64,000 nucleotides of DNA from RUG572 sp051884915 (GTDB lineage: Bacteria > Verrucomicrobiota > Kiritimatiellia > RFP12 > UBA1067), in assembly GCA_051884915.1 (NCBI GenBank), contig JBJEWF010000080.1:1-64000 (forward strand). Direction: 5' to 3'. The notes beneath the pieces are model-generated. The model was not told the origin of the DNA. It saw only the letters and a program-made list of their open reading frames with translations, and searched no databases. Position numbers and translations under genes: made by a program. Shown piece by piece: positions 1 through 7,987 of this stretch (positions are counted from its first letter, which is position 1; each line of letters starts with the position of its first letter).

Positions 1-14
1 GCGACCTCGTCCAT
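1..14 (-). CDS. possible 5' end of the next minus-strand gene
   Basis: On the minus strand an ATG lies at 14-12 and opens a frame reading M-D-E-V before the window ends. A GGAAG stretch sits five bases upstream of it, and a second in-frame ATG at 26 follows AAAGGGG directly. It would be the gene downstream of the HzsA-related gene, about 75 bp away. Only a few codons are visible, so no product can be named and the call is weak. Confidence 0.22.
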
Positions 15-88
15 GGCCGCTTCCATCCCCTTTACAAAAATCCGGGATAAGGGTGCAAACAGAAAGAGACGACATGGCGAAAAAAGTT

Positions 89-3000
89 CTATTCGGCGTC
101 CAGAACGACGCGAAAACCGACGTCGAAGACCGTCTGCCACGTTTCGTACGCCAGGCGGAAGGAGCTTGTCGCGTCGCGCGGGCGCGACGCGTACGAACCG
201 CCGCGGACGACCTTTTTCGCCTTCGGGTTGCCGGCATTGCGGCCGTCACCGTCGACATACGGATACGGCGCGTAGTCGGAGCGCGTCCATTCGCTGGCGT
301 TGCCGTGCATGTCGTAAAGCCCCCAGCGGTTGCAGTTCGCGCGGCCGACGTAGTTCAGGTTGAACCAGTCGTCGAGGAACCGCTCGTCGTGAAGCGGATA
401 GTTCTGCTCGATGCGGTACGGACGCCGGTTGCGGATGTTGCCGCCGCCGTCGAAGCCCACGAGCTGATAGCGCGTGTCGCGGTCGGCGAGGTTGGCGAAC
501 TTCGAGAAGTCGTCGTCGAGGCCGCCCCACGGGAACGGCGTGTCCGTCCCGGCGCGCGCCGCCCATTCCCACTGCGCCTCCGTCGGCAGATCCGCCTTCA
601 CGCCGCAGGTTTTCGACAGCCAGGCGCAGAACGCCTTCGCGTCGTTCCACGACACGCGCACGACCGGCATGCGGCGGTGGTTGCCGACGTGGCCCGGGAA
701 GACGTGGTCCTTGCCGAACTCGTCCTGGTAGCGCGAATCGTGTTCCGGATCGAACACGTTGTACTGGTCGTTGCGGATTTCCATTTCCGAGATCCAGAAC
801 GGCTTGGCGATTTTCACGACGGCCTGCGGACGCTCGTCGGGATAGCCGGTCGCGCTGCCCATGACGAACTGGCCGGCCGGCATGCGGCGGAACGTGAGCG
901 ACTGCCCCTGGCCGAGAATCAGCGTCTTCGTGGTGACGGGGGCGATCTCATGGATGGCGCCCAGCTGCGCGGCGGAGCTCTGCAGCACGGACATCGGCCA
1001 GCCCGCCAGCTTCGGCGCCGCGGCCGGCGCCGGCGGCGGCTGCGGCGCCACCGCCTTCACGACGCGCGAGGTGACAAGCGCGTAATGGCGGTCGAACTCC
1101 GCCTCCGGATTGTCCGGCACGTTCGCGTAGCGCTTCTGGAGTTCCAGCCGGCGCGCCACCTGGTCGTCCTGGTCGGCCCACATGAAGCCCGTGCGCTTCT
1201 TCGGATTCTTCGGATCCGGCCCCTCGCCCTTGTAGGCCGGCGGGTTCCACTTCCCGATGAACGGGCAGTTGAGGTCGATCCACTCGTAGATCTTCAGGTA
1301 GTCGGCCTGTTCCATCCGCACGCCGTGGTGCCCCTTCTTCAGCATCTGCACGAGCGGACTCGTGGACGCGTGGTAGTCCATCTGCGGCAGCATCGTCTCT
1401 TCCGATTCGGGGCCGGGACGGCGGACGTACGGATGCAGCATGCGGTATGCCGCTTCCGCGGAGTCCATCACCAGGCGCCGGCCGCTCAGCTCGTACTTCG
1501 TGAAGACGTCGACCTTGACTTCCTTCGCGCCGCCCTGGTCGTACTTCGCCACCGGCGCCTTTTCCCGGTCGCCGTGGCAGGAGAGGCAGTACTTCTGGAC
1601 GACGGGATACATCTCCGCGGCAAAGCCCCACGGCCGCACGCCGTCGGCGTCCAGCGGCACGATCTGCTGGATCTGCCCCTTGAAATACTTCTCGTCGGCA
1701 ATCGTGCGCTTCGTCTGGACGGACGAGCGGTTGTCCTCGTGGCAGCCCGTGCAGGACACGCGCTCGCCCGGCATGCCGACGATCCAAGAGCGCATCAGCT
1801 GGACGGCGCGGCCTTCGCCGTCCAGCGGCTGGACGGACACCGGCACGTTGCACGGCATCTCGAAGCAGCAGCTGCCGTCGGCCTCGATGTCCACCGTGCC
1901 GAGCGGACGCTTCACGTCCCAGCTCGACTCGACGCGGTCCTGGGACGTGCGCTTGCCGTCCTCGCTGGCGATCCAGCCCGTCGACGAGTGGCCGCCCGTC
2001 CTGTGGTAGTTGTAGTGGTAGCTGAAAAGGCGCAGTTTCTTGACCGTGCCGCGCGGAATGCCCTTGAGGCCCGGACCGTTGTAGATGTCGGCGATGTGCA
2101 CCGAACAGGTCTTCTTCGTGGGGTCGCTGCGGTCGGGAATGATCGGCGGACGCTTGCGCGCCTGGAACGGAATCGCCTCGCAGTAGAGGCCGTCCTCGCA
2201 CTCGGCGATGCGCACCACGTTGTCGAATATGTCGACGAGATAGATGCCGATGAGCGCATCGGGGGCCGCCTTGACGCCCGCCAGATGGTATTTCTCGTTC
2301 AGCGGATACGGATGCTGGAAGTAGGGCTTGCCGCGCGCGAACTGGTTCATCGTGTAGGGATCGGCCATGTCGCCCTCGACATCCTGGCCGAAGCCGGGGA
2401 ATTCATGCACCAGGCCCGTCTTCTCCTTCGGGAAGACGACCGTGGGAATGCGCAGCGTGTGCCGGCTCGGACCCCAGTCGCGGTCCGGCGGGTCGTACTT
2501 GAACGGATAGGCGCGCGCGAGCGTGGGATCGAGCATGAAGAAGCGGCCGATCTCGGCGCGGTCGTGGTGGCCGCCGCCGATCATCGTGATCTTGTGCGGA
2601 TCGCCCGGAACCGTGCGGGCGCTGTAGAAGAACGTCGGCACGAACGAATTGGACCCCCACACGGCCAGCTGCCCGATGCCGTCGGGATTCATCGTCATCA
2701 GCACGCGCGACCAGTAGTGCGGCTGGTCGGAATATTCCCAGCGCGTGTAGAGGATGCGGCCGTCGTGCGTGACCGTCGGCGTGTAGTCGGAATCCTGCTC
2801 GTAGGTGAGCTGGCGGACTTCGCCCGTCTTGCGGTCGATGCGGTAGGCGACCGCCATCGGCATGTTTCCGTCTTCGCACGGCAGGAACTGGTATGCCGCC
2901 GTCCCCAGCAGCACCACCTGGTCCCGGTTCGGCAGATAGCAGGCGTCCCACCACTGGATGTCGTACTTGCCGTCTTCGGGGGAGACGAGCGTCGGCTGCT

Positions 3001-3661
3001 GGTAGGGCGTGTCCTTCGACAGCTTCGAGAAGTCGGCCGAAATCTCGTACACGCCGAAAAGGTTGTTCGTCCCCTTGTAGCCCGTGAAGAGAATGCGGGA
3101 GGCGTCGAAATCGAGGTCGATGTCGCGGACGATCGACGTCTTGTCCGCCGGCTTGTAGAGCGGCGTGAACTTCGGCGTGCCGCGCAGATTGCTCAGGACG
3201 CCGATTTCGTTCTCGAACCCCGTCCGCGGCGCCACCATGTGGTTTTCGGCGTTCAGACCGGTCATGCCGCTGCCGCGACCGCCGAAGGCGTGCCGCGCGT
3301 AGCCGCCGTTGATCTTGCGGTGGACGCAGAGGATCCGGTCGAAGTCGAGAACCGGGTTCGCCAGCATGGCCGCGCGGTAGCCCTCGACCAGCTTCACGGC
3401 CTCGGCCTTCTCCGCGTCCGTGCCCTTCGCGAGCGCGGTCTGCGCGAAGTCCAGCTTCGCGATCAGCGCCTCGACGGCGGCGTTGTGCGCCGCGTAGTCG
3501 TAGCCCTTGCTGTTCTTCAGGTCGGCCAGCGCCCGCCGCGCGGCCTCGGGCTTGAACAACGCCAGCTGCTCACGCGCGGCGCGGACGGCGGTTTCTTCGG
3601 GAGTCGCGGCGGCAAGGATCGCCGGCAGCGCGCACGCAAAAGCGGCCAAACGGATTCTCAT
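89..3661 (-). CDS. HzsA-related secreted c-type cytochrome with C-terminal SUMF1-like domain
   Basis: A 1190-residue exported protein. The first ~19 residues form a Sec signal peptide. The middle resembles the hydrazine synthase alpha-subunit-related family, a beta-propeller-like region with stretches such as YTRWEYSDQPHYWSR. Two CxxCH heme c sites follow at residues 637-641 (CTGCH) and 692-696 (CLSCH). From about 920 to the end is a formylglycine-generating-enzyme (SUMF1) fold, with FVMGS near the start and GNASEW and VRGGSY near the end. The paired active-site cysteines of true FGE are absent from the final segment, so sulfatase activation is unlikely; a binding role is more likely. Neighbouring genes show no anammox context, so hydrazine synthesis is not implied. 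The start has AGGAAGAG just upstream. The natural substrate is unknown. Confidence 0.85.
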   Translation of the reverse strand: MRIRLAAFACALPAILAAATPEETAVRAAREQLALFKPEAARRALADLKNSKGYDYAAHNAAVEALIAKLDFAQTALAKGTDAEKAEAVKLVEGYRAAMLANPVLDFDRILCVHRKINGGYARHAFGGRGSGMTGLNAENHMVAPRTGFENEIGVLSNLRGTPKFTPLYKPADKTSIVRDIDLDFDASRILFTGYKGTNNLFGVYEISADFSKLSKDTPYQQPTLVSPEDGKYDIQWWDACYLPNRDQVVLLGTAAYQFLPCEDGNMPMAVAYRIDRKTGEVRQLTYEQDSDYTPTVTHDGRILYTRWEYSDQPHYWSRVLMTMNPDGIGQLAVWGSNSFVPTFFYSARTVPGDPHKITMIGGGHHDRAEIGRFFMLDPTLARAYPFKYDPPDRDWGPSRHTLRIPTVVFPKEKTGLVHEFPGFGQDVEGDMADPYTMNQFARGKPYFQHPYPLNEKYHLAGVKAAPDALIGIYLVDIFDNVVRIAECEDGLYCEAIPFQARKRPPIIPDRSDPTKKTCSVHIADIYNGPGLKGIPRGTVKKLRLFSYHYNYHRTGGHSSTGWIASEDGKRTSQDRVESSWDVKRPLGTVDIEADGSCCFEMPCNVPVSVQPLDGEGRAVQLMRSWIVGMPGERVSCTGCHEDNRSSVQTKRTIADEKYFKGQIQQIVPLDADGVRPWGFAAEMYPVVQKYCLSCHGDREKAPVAKYDQGGAKEVKVDVFTKYELSGRRLVMDSAEAAYRMLHPYVRRPGPESEETMLPQMDYHASTSPLVQMLKKGHHGVRMEQADYLKIYEWIDLNCPFIGKWNPPAYKGEGPDPKNPKKRTGFMWADQDDQVARRLELQKRYANVPDNPEAEFDRHYALVTSRVVKAVAPQPPPAPAAAPKLAGWPMSVLQSSAAQLGAIHEIAPVTTKTLILGQGQSLTFRRMPAGQFVMGSATGYPDERPQAVVKIAKPFWISEMEIRNDQYNVFDPEHDSRYQDEFGKDHVFPGHVGNHRRMPVVRVSWNDAKAFCAWLSKTCGVKADLPTEAQWEWAARAGTDTPFPWGGLDDDFSKFANLADRDTRYQLVGFDGGGNIRNRRPYRIEQNYPLHDERFLDDWFNLNYVGRANCNRWGLYDMHGNASEWTRSDYAPYPYVDGDGRNAGNPKAKKVVRGGSYASRPRDATSSFRLAYETWQTVFDVGFRVVLDAE

Positions 3662-3688
3662 GGTCTCTCTTCCTTTCAGTGGTGCGCC

Positions 3689-3717
3689 ATTCTAGCGCAT
3701 TTCCGCCGTTCCGTCCA
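3689..3717 (-). promoter_or_regulatory. sigma70-type promoter for the HzsA-related gene
   Basis: On the minus strand TGGACG (3717-3712) and TAGAAT (3694-3689) are separated by 17 bp. The -10 lies 27 bp upstream of the start codon, which leaves room for the visible AGGAAG ribosome binding site. The -35 matches consensus at four of six positions. Confidence 0.45.
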
Positions 3718-3745
3718 CCAGTTTCGGCGGCGGGCGGCCCGGGGT

Positions 3746-5752
3746 TCAGCGGCCGAACGTCAGATTCGTGTACTTGCGGGAAACCGGGTGGACGACCGGC
3801 CAGGACGCCCGTTCCGGCGAACGGTAGACGCCGATCGCGGCGAGCGGCGGCAGGGCCTTGAGGCCGTCTGGCAGGGCGCCCGCGCCGACCACGTTCCCGC
3901 CCACGTCCCAGGTCGCGGGGGAATAGGCGTACTTCGCCCCCATGAACGCGATGAGATTCGTCGTGCCGCCGACGGCGGCGTTCCCGCGGATGACGGTCCG
4001 CGTCGCCGGGTCGCGCGGCCGCCCCGTCCGGATCGCGTCGTCGATCATGCCGAGATAGGGGTATTTCGTCTTCCACGGCTCCTCGTGGACGGGTAGCCGG
4101 GCCAGCAGTTCGAGCAGCTGGGCGTGCGTGTAGCGGGGATTGGCGTAGTCTTCGGCGTGCTCCCACTTCTGCCAGGCGCTGATGGGCGGGAAGTTCGAGA
4201 TGAACAGATTGTGCTCCACGCGGTTGCCGATGGCGGAGAGCGAGACGCCCTCCGCGACGCGCTCGAAGCGGTTGAGGGCGATGGTCGCGCCGGCGCTGCC
4301 GTCGTCCAGCATGATGGCGCGGTTGCGCTGGCTGCGCGGATTGTAGATGTCGTGGAACCAGTTGCCGACGATCGCGTTGCCGCAGAGCGTCCAGTCGCGG
4401 CCGTTGTAGACCGCGCCCATCTCGCCGCTTTCGATGCAGACGCTGTGGATCTCGTTGGACGAAATCGTGTGCTCGCGCCCGCTGAAGACGAGCGCCGTGT
4501 GCGGGCCGTCGTGGATCGTGCACCGCGTCACCGTGACGCCGCATCCGCCAAAGCCGACCGCGCCGCAGTAGGTGAACTCGTCGACCGAATAGTGGTGGAT
4601 GTGGCAGTTGTCGACGACGACGTCCGCATGCCGCAGCGCGTCCGGGTCCCCGCCCCGGACGGAAATGCCGCCCGCGCCGCAGAAGAAGATGTCGCAGCCC
4701 GCGATGCGGCTCTTCACCGTCCGGCTGAAGTCGACGCCCTTCATGCCGACGTTGCGCACCGTGCAGCCGATCAGGTTCACCCCTTCGCAATCGACGGCCC
4801 GCACCGCCGTGCCCCGGCAGTTCTCGAAGACGAAGCCCTCGAACGAGACGTTCTTCGCCCGGACGAGCGCGAACAGGTCCGCCGTCATCGTCAGGGCGGA
4901 CGCGTCCCCGCCGCCGTTCCCCGTCGGCGGCCAGAAATAGAGCCGCCCCGCCGTGTGATCGATGTAGTATTCGCCCGGCGCGTCCAGTTCGCAGAGAAGG
5001 TTGATGCCGCGCCAGAAGCCGTTCTTCGAGTAGCCGTAGCCGGAGCCGCGCCCCTTCTGCGTGATCGTCTTCGTCGCCGGGACGATCGCGGCGAACGCCA
5101 CGCGGGCCGCCGCCCAGTTGTGGCAGAAGAACCCGTTGCCGTACGGTTCGGACTCGTCCGCCCAGGCGGAGACGCGGTCGTCCGCGTAGACGAACGCGAC
5201 CGCCCTCTTCGGCCTGCCGTTCGCGTCCGTCCCCGCGGGAACGGGCGCCGCGATGCCGGTGAAGCCGTCGTTCGGCCATTCGGCCAGCGTCTGGAACCGC
5301 CCGCCCCACACCAGCGCCATGCCCGCGACCCGCAGGCCGGAGTCCCTGACGCGGCCGTAGTCGGAGATGCCCGCGGCCTTCAGGTCGGCGACCCGGACGT
5401 GGCCGCGGGCCTCCGCGGGGATGCGGCCCCACGCGGGATCGTCCGCCGCGAGCGGAACCAATCCGGGAACCGGCACGCCGCCCGTGATCCGCACGCCGCC
5501 CCTCGTCTGGGCCCGCCACCGCACGGGACGCGCCGCCGTTCCCGAATCGTCCGCGCCGAACGAAACCGTCTTCGGCAGAAAATACGCGCCGTCCGCGAGC
5601 GTGACGACGAGCGCGCCCGCCGGCGTCTGCGGGTCGGCCAGCGCCCGCCGTGCGGCCGCCTGCGCCTTCTCGACCGAATCGAAAACCCCAAGATCCAGCC
5701 CCCAGACGGAACCGGAGAGTGCCGCCAAAGCCAGCAGTGCGCGCGTTCGCAT
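3746..5752 (-). CDS. secreted right-handed parallel beta-helix protein
   Basis: A 668-residue protein with a Sec signal peptide (about residues 1-18, ending SVWG). The rest has the look of a pectate-lyase-like right-handed beta-helix: short repeated strands rich in N, C, G and V, such as GVNLIGCTVRNVGMKGV and RIAGCDIFFCGAGG. Proteins of this fold commonly bind or cleave polysaccharides, but no catalytic residues can be assigned by eye. It is the third gene of an apparent operon after GH127 and GH92, starting 35 bp after the GH92 stop, with AAAGGCGAAG ahead of the ATG. The context suggests work on the same glycan outside the cytoplasm. It could be a lyase, a glycosidase (GH28-like) or a non-catalytic helix. 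Confidence 0.8.
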   Translation of the reverse strand: MRTRALLALAALSGSVWGLDLGVFDSVEKAQAAARRALADPQTPAGALVVTLADGAYFLPKTVSFGADDSGTAARPVRWRAQTRGGVRITGGVPVPGLVPLAADDPAWGRIPAEARGHVRVADLKAAGISDYGRVRDSGLRVAGMALVWGGRFQTLAEWPNDGFTGIAAPVPAGTDANGRPKRAVAFVYADDRVSAWADESEPYGNGFFCHNWAAARVAFAAIVPATKTITQKGRGSGYGYSKNGFWRGINLLCELDAPGEYYIDHTAGRLYFWPPTGNGGGDASALTMTADLFALVRAKNVSFEGFVFENCRGTAVRAVDCEGVNLIGCTVRNVGMKGVDFSRTVKSRIAGCDIFFCGAGGISVRGGDPDALRHADVVVDNCHIHHYSVDEFTYCGAVGFGGCGVTVTRCTIHDGPHTALVFSGREHTISSNEIHSVCIESGEMGAVYNGRDWTLCGNAIVGNWFHDIYNPRSQRNRAIMLDDGSAGATIALNRFERVAEGVSLSAIGNRVEHNLFISNFPPISAWQKWEHAEDYANPRYTHAQLLELLARLPVHEEPWKTKYPYLGMIDDAIRTGRPRDPATRTVIRGNAAVGGTTNLIAFMGAKYAYSPATWDVGGNVVGAGALPDGLKALPPLAAIGVYRSPERASWPVVHPVSRKYTNLTFGR

Positions 5753-5787
5753 CGTCTTCGCCTTTCCCGCGTTCCGTCGCGCCCGCG

Positions 5788-7974
5788 TCAGCGGCGGACG
5801 CCCCAGGACTTGTCGGGGCGCGCGCCCATCTTCACGACGACGCGGCCGCCCGCGGCGATGTCGGCGTGGGAGATGGCGGTGCCGTCGCGGACGGCGCCGT
5901 TCACGGTGACGGCGTGGATGTACTTCGCGTCCGCCGAGGCCTCCGGGGCCTCGATGACAAAGCGGCGGCCGTTTTCAAGCGCGATGGACACCTTCCTGAA
6001 CACCGGGCTTCCCCACTGGTATTCCGGCAGGCCGGGCGTGACGGGGTAGAAGCCCATCATCGAGAAGACGGCGTAGGCGCTCATGCCGCCGCCATCCTCG
6101 TCGCCGCACATGCCCATCTTGTCGTTGCGGAACCAGCAGTCGAGCGTGCGGCGCACGAAACGCTGCGTCTTCCACGGCTCGCCCGCGATGTTGTAGAGGT
6201 AGGGGACGTGGAAGCTCGGCTCGTTCGCCATCGTGAAGCAGCCCATCAGCCCCGTGCACCCGTCCGGCATCTGCGCCGCGAACGTGAAACGCCGGCCGAC
6301 GGACGTGGTGAGCATCCGGTCGAGTTTGGCGGCCATCCCGGCCGCGCCGCCGAAGAGCTTCACCAGTCCGGGCAGATCGTGCTGCACGTCCCAGATGTAG
6401 GTCCAGGCGTTGTTCTCCGTGTAGTAGTTCCGCGCGCCGTAGCCGCCGCAGATCATGTAGTCGAACGGCTCGATGAACGCGCCGTCGTGGTCCTTCGGGT
6501 GGAAGAAGCCCGTCTTCGGATTCCAGAGCGTGGCGTAGCCCTTCGCCCGCGCGTCGTACTTCGCGAGCCGCGCGGCGTCGATGCCCAGCTCCCGCCCGAA
6601 CTCGGCGATCGCCCAGGCGTCGAGCGCGGCGCCCTGGGGCACGGAGACGCACTGGCGGCGTTCCCAGCCCGTGTCGACCTCCGGCACCCATTCCTGCTGG
6701 TCCGGACGCAGTCCCGGATAGTAGCCGTGCCGCTTGTAGAAGCGGTCCAGTTCGGTCAGCGGTCCGCGATACCAGGGGATCAGCGACTCCGTCTCCTCCG
6801 TGTGGTCCGTCAGCTCGAAGGCCCTGCGGGCGTCGAAGTTCCGGATGCCCTTGCGCCACGCGTCGAGGAACATCGCCGAGGTGTGGCGGTTGACCATGCT
6901 GTGGCGGTCGCCCGCGATGCCCGGAAAGACGGGCATCCACTTCTCGGGGTTCTGCTCGGCCATCCGCACGTAGCTCTGGAGCTTCTCGCCCTGGGCCTTC
7001 GGATGGAGAATCGTCATCAGCGGATGCGCCGCGCGCCAGGTGTCCCAGGTCCAGTCGTCGACGTAGTAGGTGACGCCGTCCGCGTCGTGCGCGGCGCCGT
7101 CGAAGCCGAGGTAGCGGCCCTCTTCGGTCACGTCCACCATCCGTTCGTGGCAGCGCCAGAGCGCGGTGTAGAAGACGCTCTTCTCGTCGTCCGTGCCGCC
7201 CTCGACCCGGACCTGCCCGAGCACGGCGTTCCACCGCGCCCGCGCGCCCGCCGCCAGCGCCGCGAGATCGAAGTCCCGCACCTCGGCGGCGAGATTCCGC
7301 GCCGCCTGCCCGTGGGAGAGATAGGAGACGGCGAAGCGCATCCGCACGGTCTCGGCCGTCTCGCCGAAGAAGAGGGCGATTTTTCCGTCCCGGGTCCTGA
7401 CGGCGGACGGCGCGACGTCGAATTCGGCGCGGAGATAGACGCGGGCCTTGCAGCCGCGCGAGCTGTGGAAGACGTCCTCGCCTTCGAGGGCGCCGTTTTT
7501 CATCGCGTAGCGCCCGTCCCCGTCCCGGAGGCCGAAGACGAGCGCGTGGCGCCCCGCCCGCTCGAAGTCGAAGCGCGCGATGGCCGCCTTTTCGCCCGGG
7601 GCGATCTCGAAGCGCACGCCGGGCTCCTCAAGCCACACGTCGTAGCGATGGGGGCTGGCGTGGGACTGGTCCCACAGCGACGTCCAGCCGCCGAACGCGT
7701 CGTCGGGATTGCCCGTCCGGGGGCGGACCGAGAAGACCGCCCGGTCCCGATGGCCGGGATTCTGCAGCCAGAGCGGTCCCACGCGGTCCTCGGTGACCTG
7801 GCCCGCCGGCGCGTTGAAGCGGTACATCGCGTTCGGGCGCTGCACGGTCCGAAACGTGGGCACGAGCATGTGGCTCACGCTCCCGATGTAGCAGTTGACC
7901 CAGTCGACCGGCTCTTTCGCCGCCCCGCCGGCGGCCAGCGCCGCCGCCATGCCACAGGCAATCAGTCTTTTCAT
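5788..7974 (-). CDS. GH92 alpha-mannosidase, secreted
   Basis: A 728-residue glycoside hydrolase family 92 enzyme; the family consists of calcium-dependent exo-alpha-mannosidases. The signal peptide covers about residues 1-19. The N-terminal beta-domain is followed by an (alpha/alpha)6 barrel. Family landmarks are the NEPSFHVPYLYN block (Glu ~585, in the region of the family acid) and GDEDGGGMSAYAVFSMMGF (Asp 625-627, where the family general base lies), leading into GFYPVTPG. I chose the ATG at 7974 because a signal peptide begins there and AAAGGGAAAA lies upstream; a longer in-frame extension upstream lacks either. The gene begins 13 bp after the GH127 stop, so the two are very likely co-transcribed. 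The substrate is probably an N-glycan-like or yeast mannan alpha-mannoside. Confidence 0.93.
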   Translation of the reverse strand: MKRLIACGMAAALAAGGAAKEPVDWVNCYIGSVSHMLVPTFRTVQRPNAMYRFNAPAGQVTEDRVGPLWLQNPGHRDRAVFSVRPRTGNPDDAFGGWTSLWDQSHASPHRYDVWLEEPGVRFEIAPGEKAAIARFDFERAGRHALVFGLRDGDGRYAMKNGALEGEDVFHSSRGCKARVYLRAEFDVAPSAVRTRDGKIALFFGETAETVRMRFAVSYLSHGQAARNLAAEVRDFDLAALAAGARARWNAVLGQVRVEGGTDDEKSVFYTALWRCHERMVDVTEEGRYLGFDGAAHDADGVTYYVDDWTWDTWRAAHPLMTILHPKAQGEKLQSYVRMAEQNPEKWMPVFPGIAGDRHSMVNRHTSAMFLDAWRKGIRNFDARRAFELTDHTEETESLIPWYRGPLTELDRFYKRHGYYPGLRPDQQEWVPEVDTGWERRQCVSVPQGAALDAWAIAEFGRELGIDAARLAKYDARAKGYATLWNPKTGFFHPKDHDGAFIEPFDYMICGGYGARNYYTENNAWTYIWDVQHDLPGLVKLFGGAAGMAAKLDRMLTTSVGRRFTFAAQMPDGCTGLMGCFTMANEPSFHVPYLYNIAGEPWKTQRFVRRTLDCWFRNDKMGMCGDEDGGGMSAYAVFSMMGFYPVTPGLPEYQWGSPVFRKVSIALENGRRFVIEAPEASADAKYIHAVTVNGAVRDGTAISHADIAAGGRVVVKMGARPDKSWGVRR

Positions 7975-7987
7975 GTCGTTTTCCCTT

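Noticed and set aside
89..3661. Calling the SUMF1 domain a functional formylglycine-generating enzyme
   Set aside because: The two active-site cysteines expected near the end of the domain are missing, and no sulfatase gene lies in the window.
53..4096. Very long open frame on the plus strand opposite the HzsA-related and beta-helix genes
   Set aside because: High GC leaves antisense frames open. The translation is Arg/Val/Ala-rich without domains, while the minus frame has a signal peptide, heme motifs and SUMF1 blocks.
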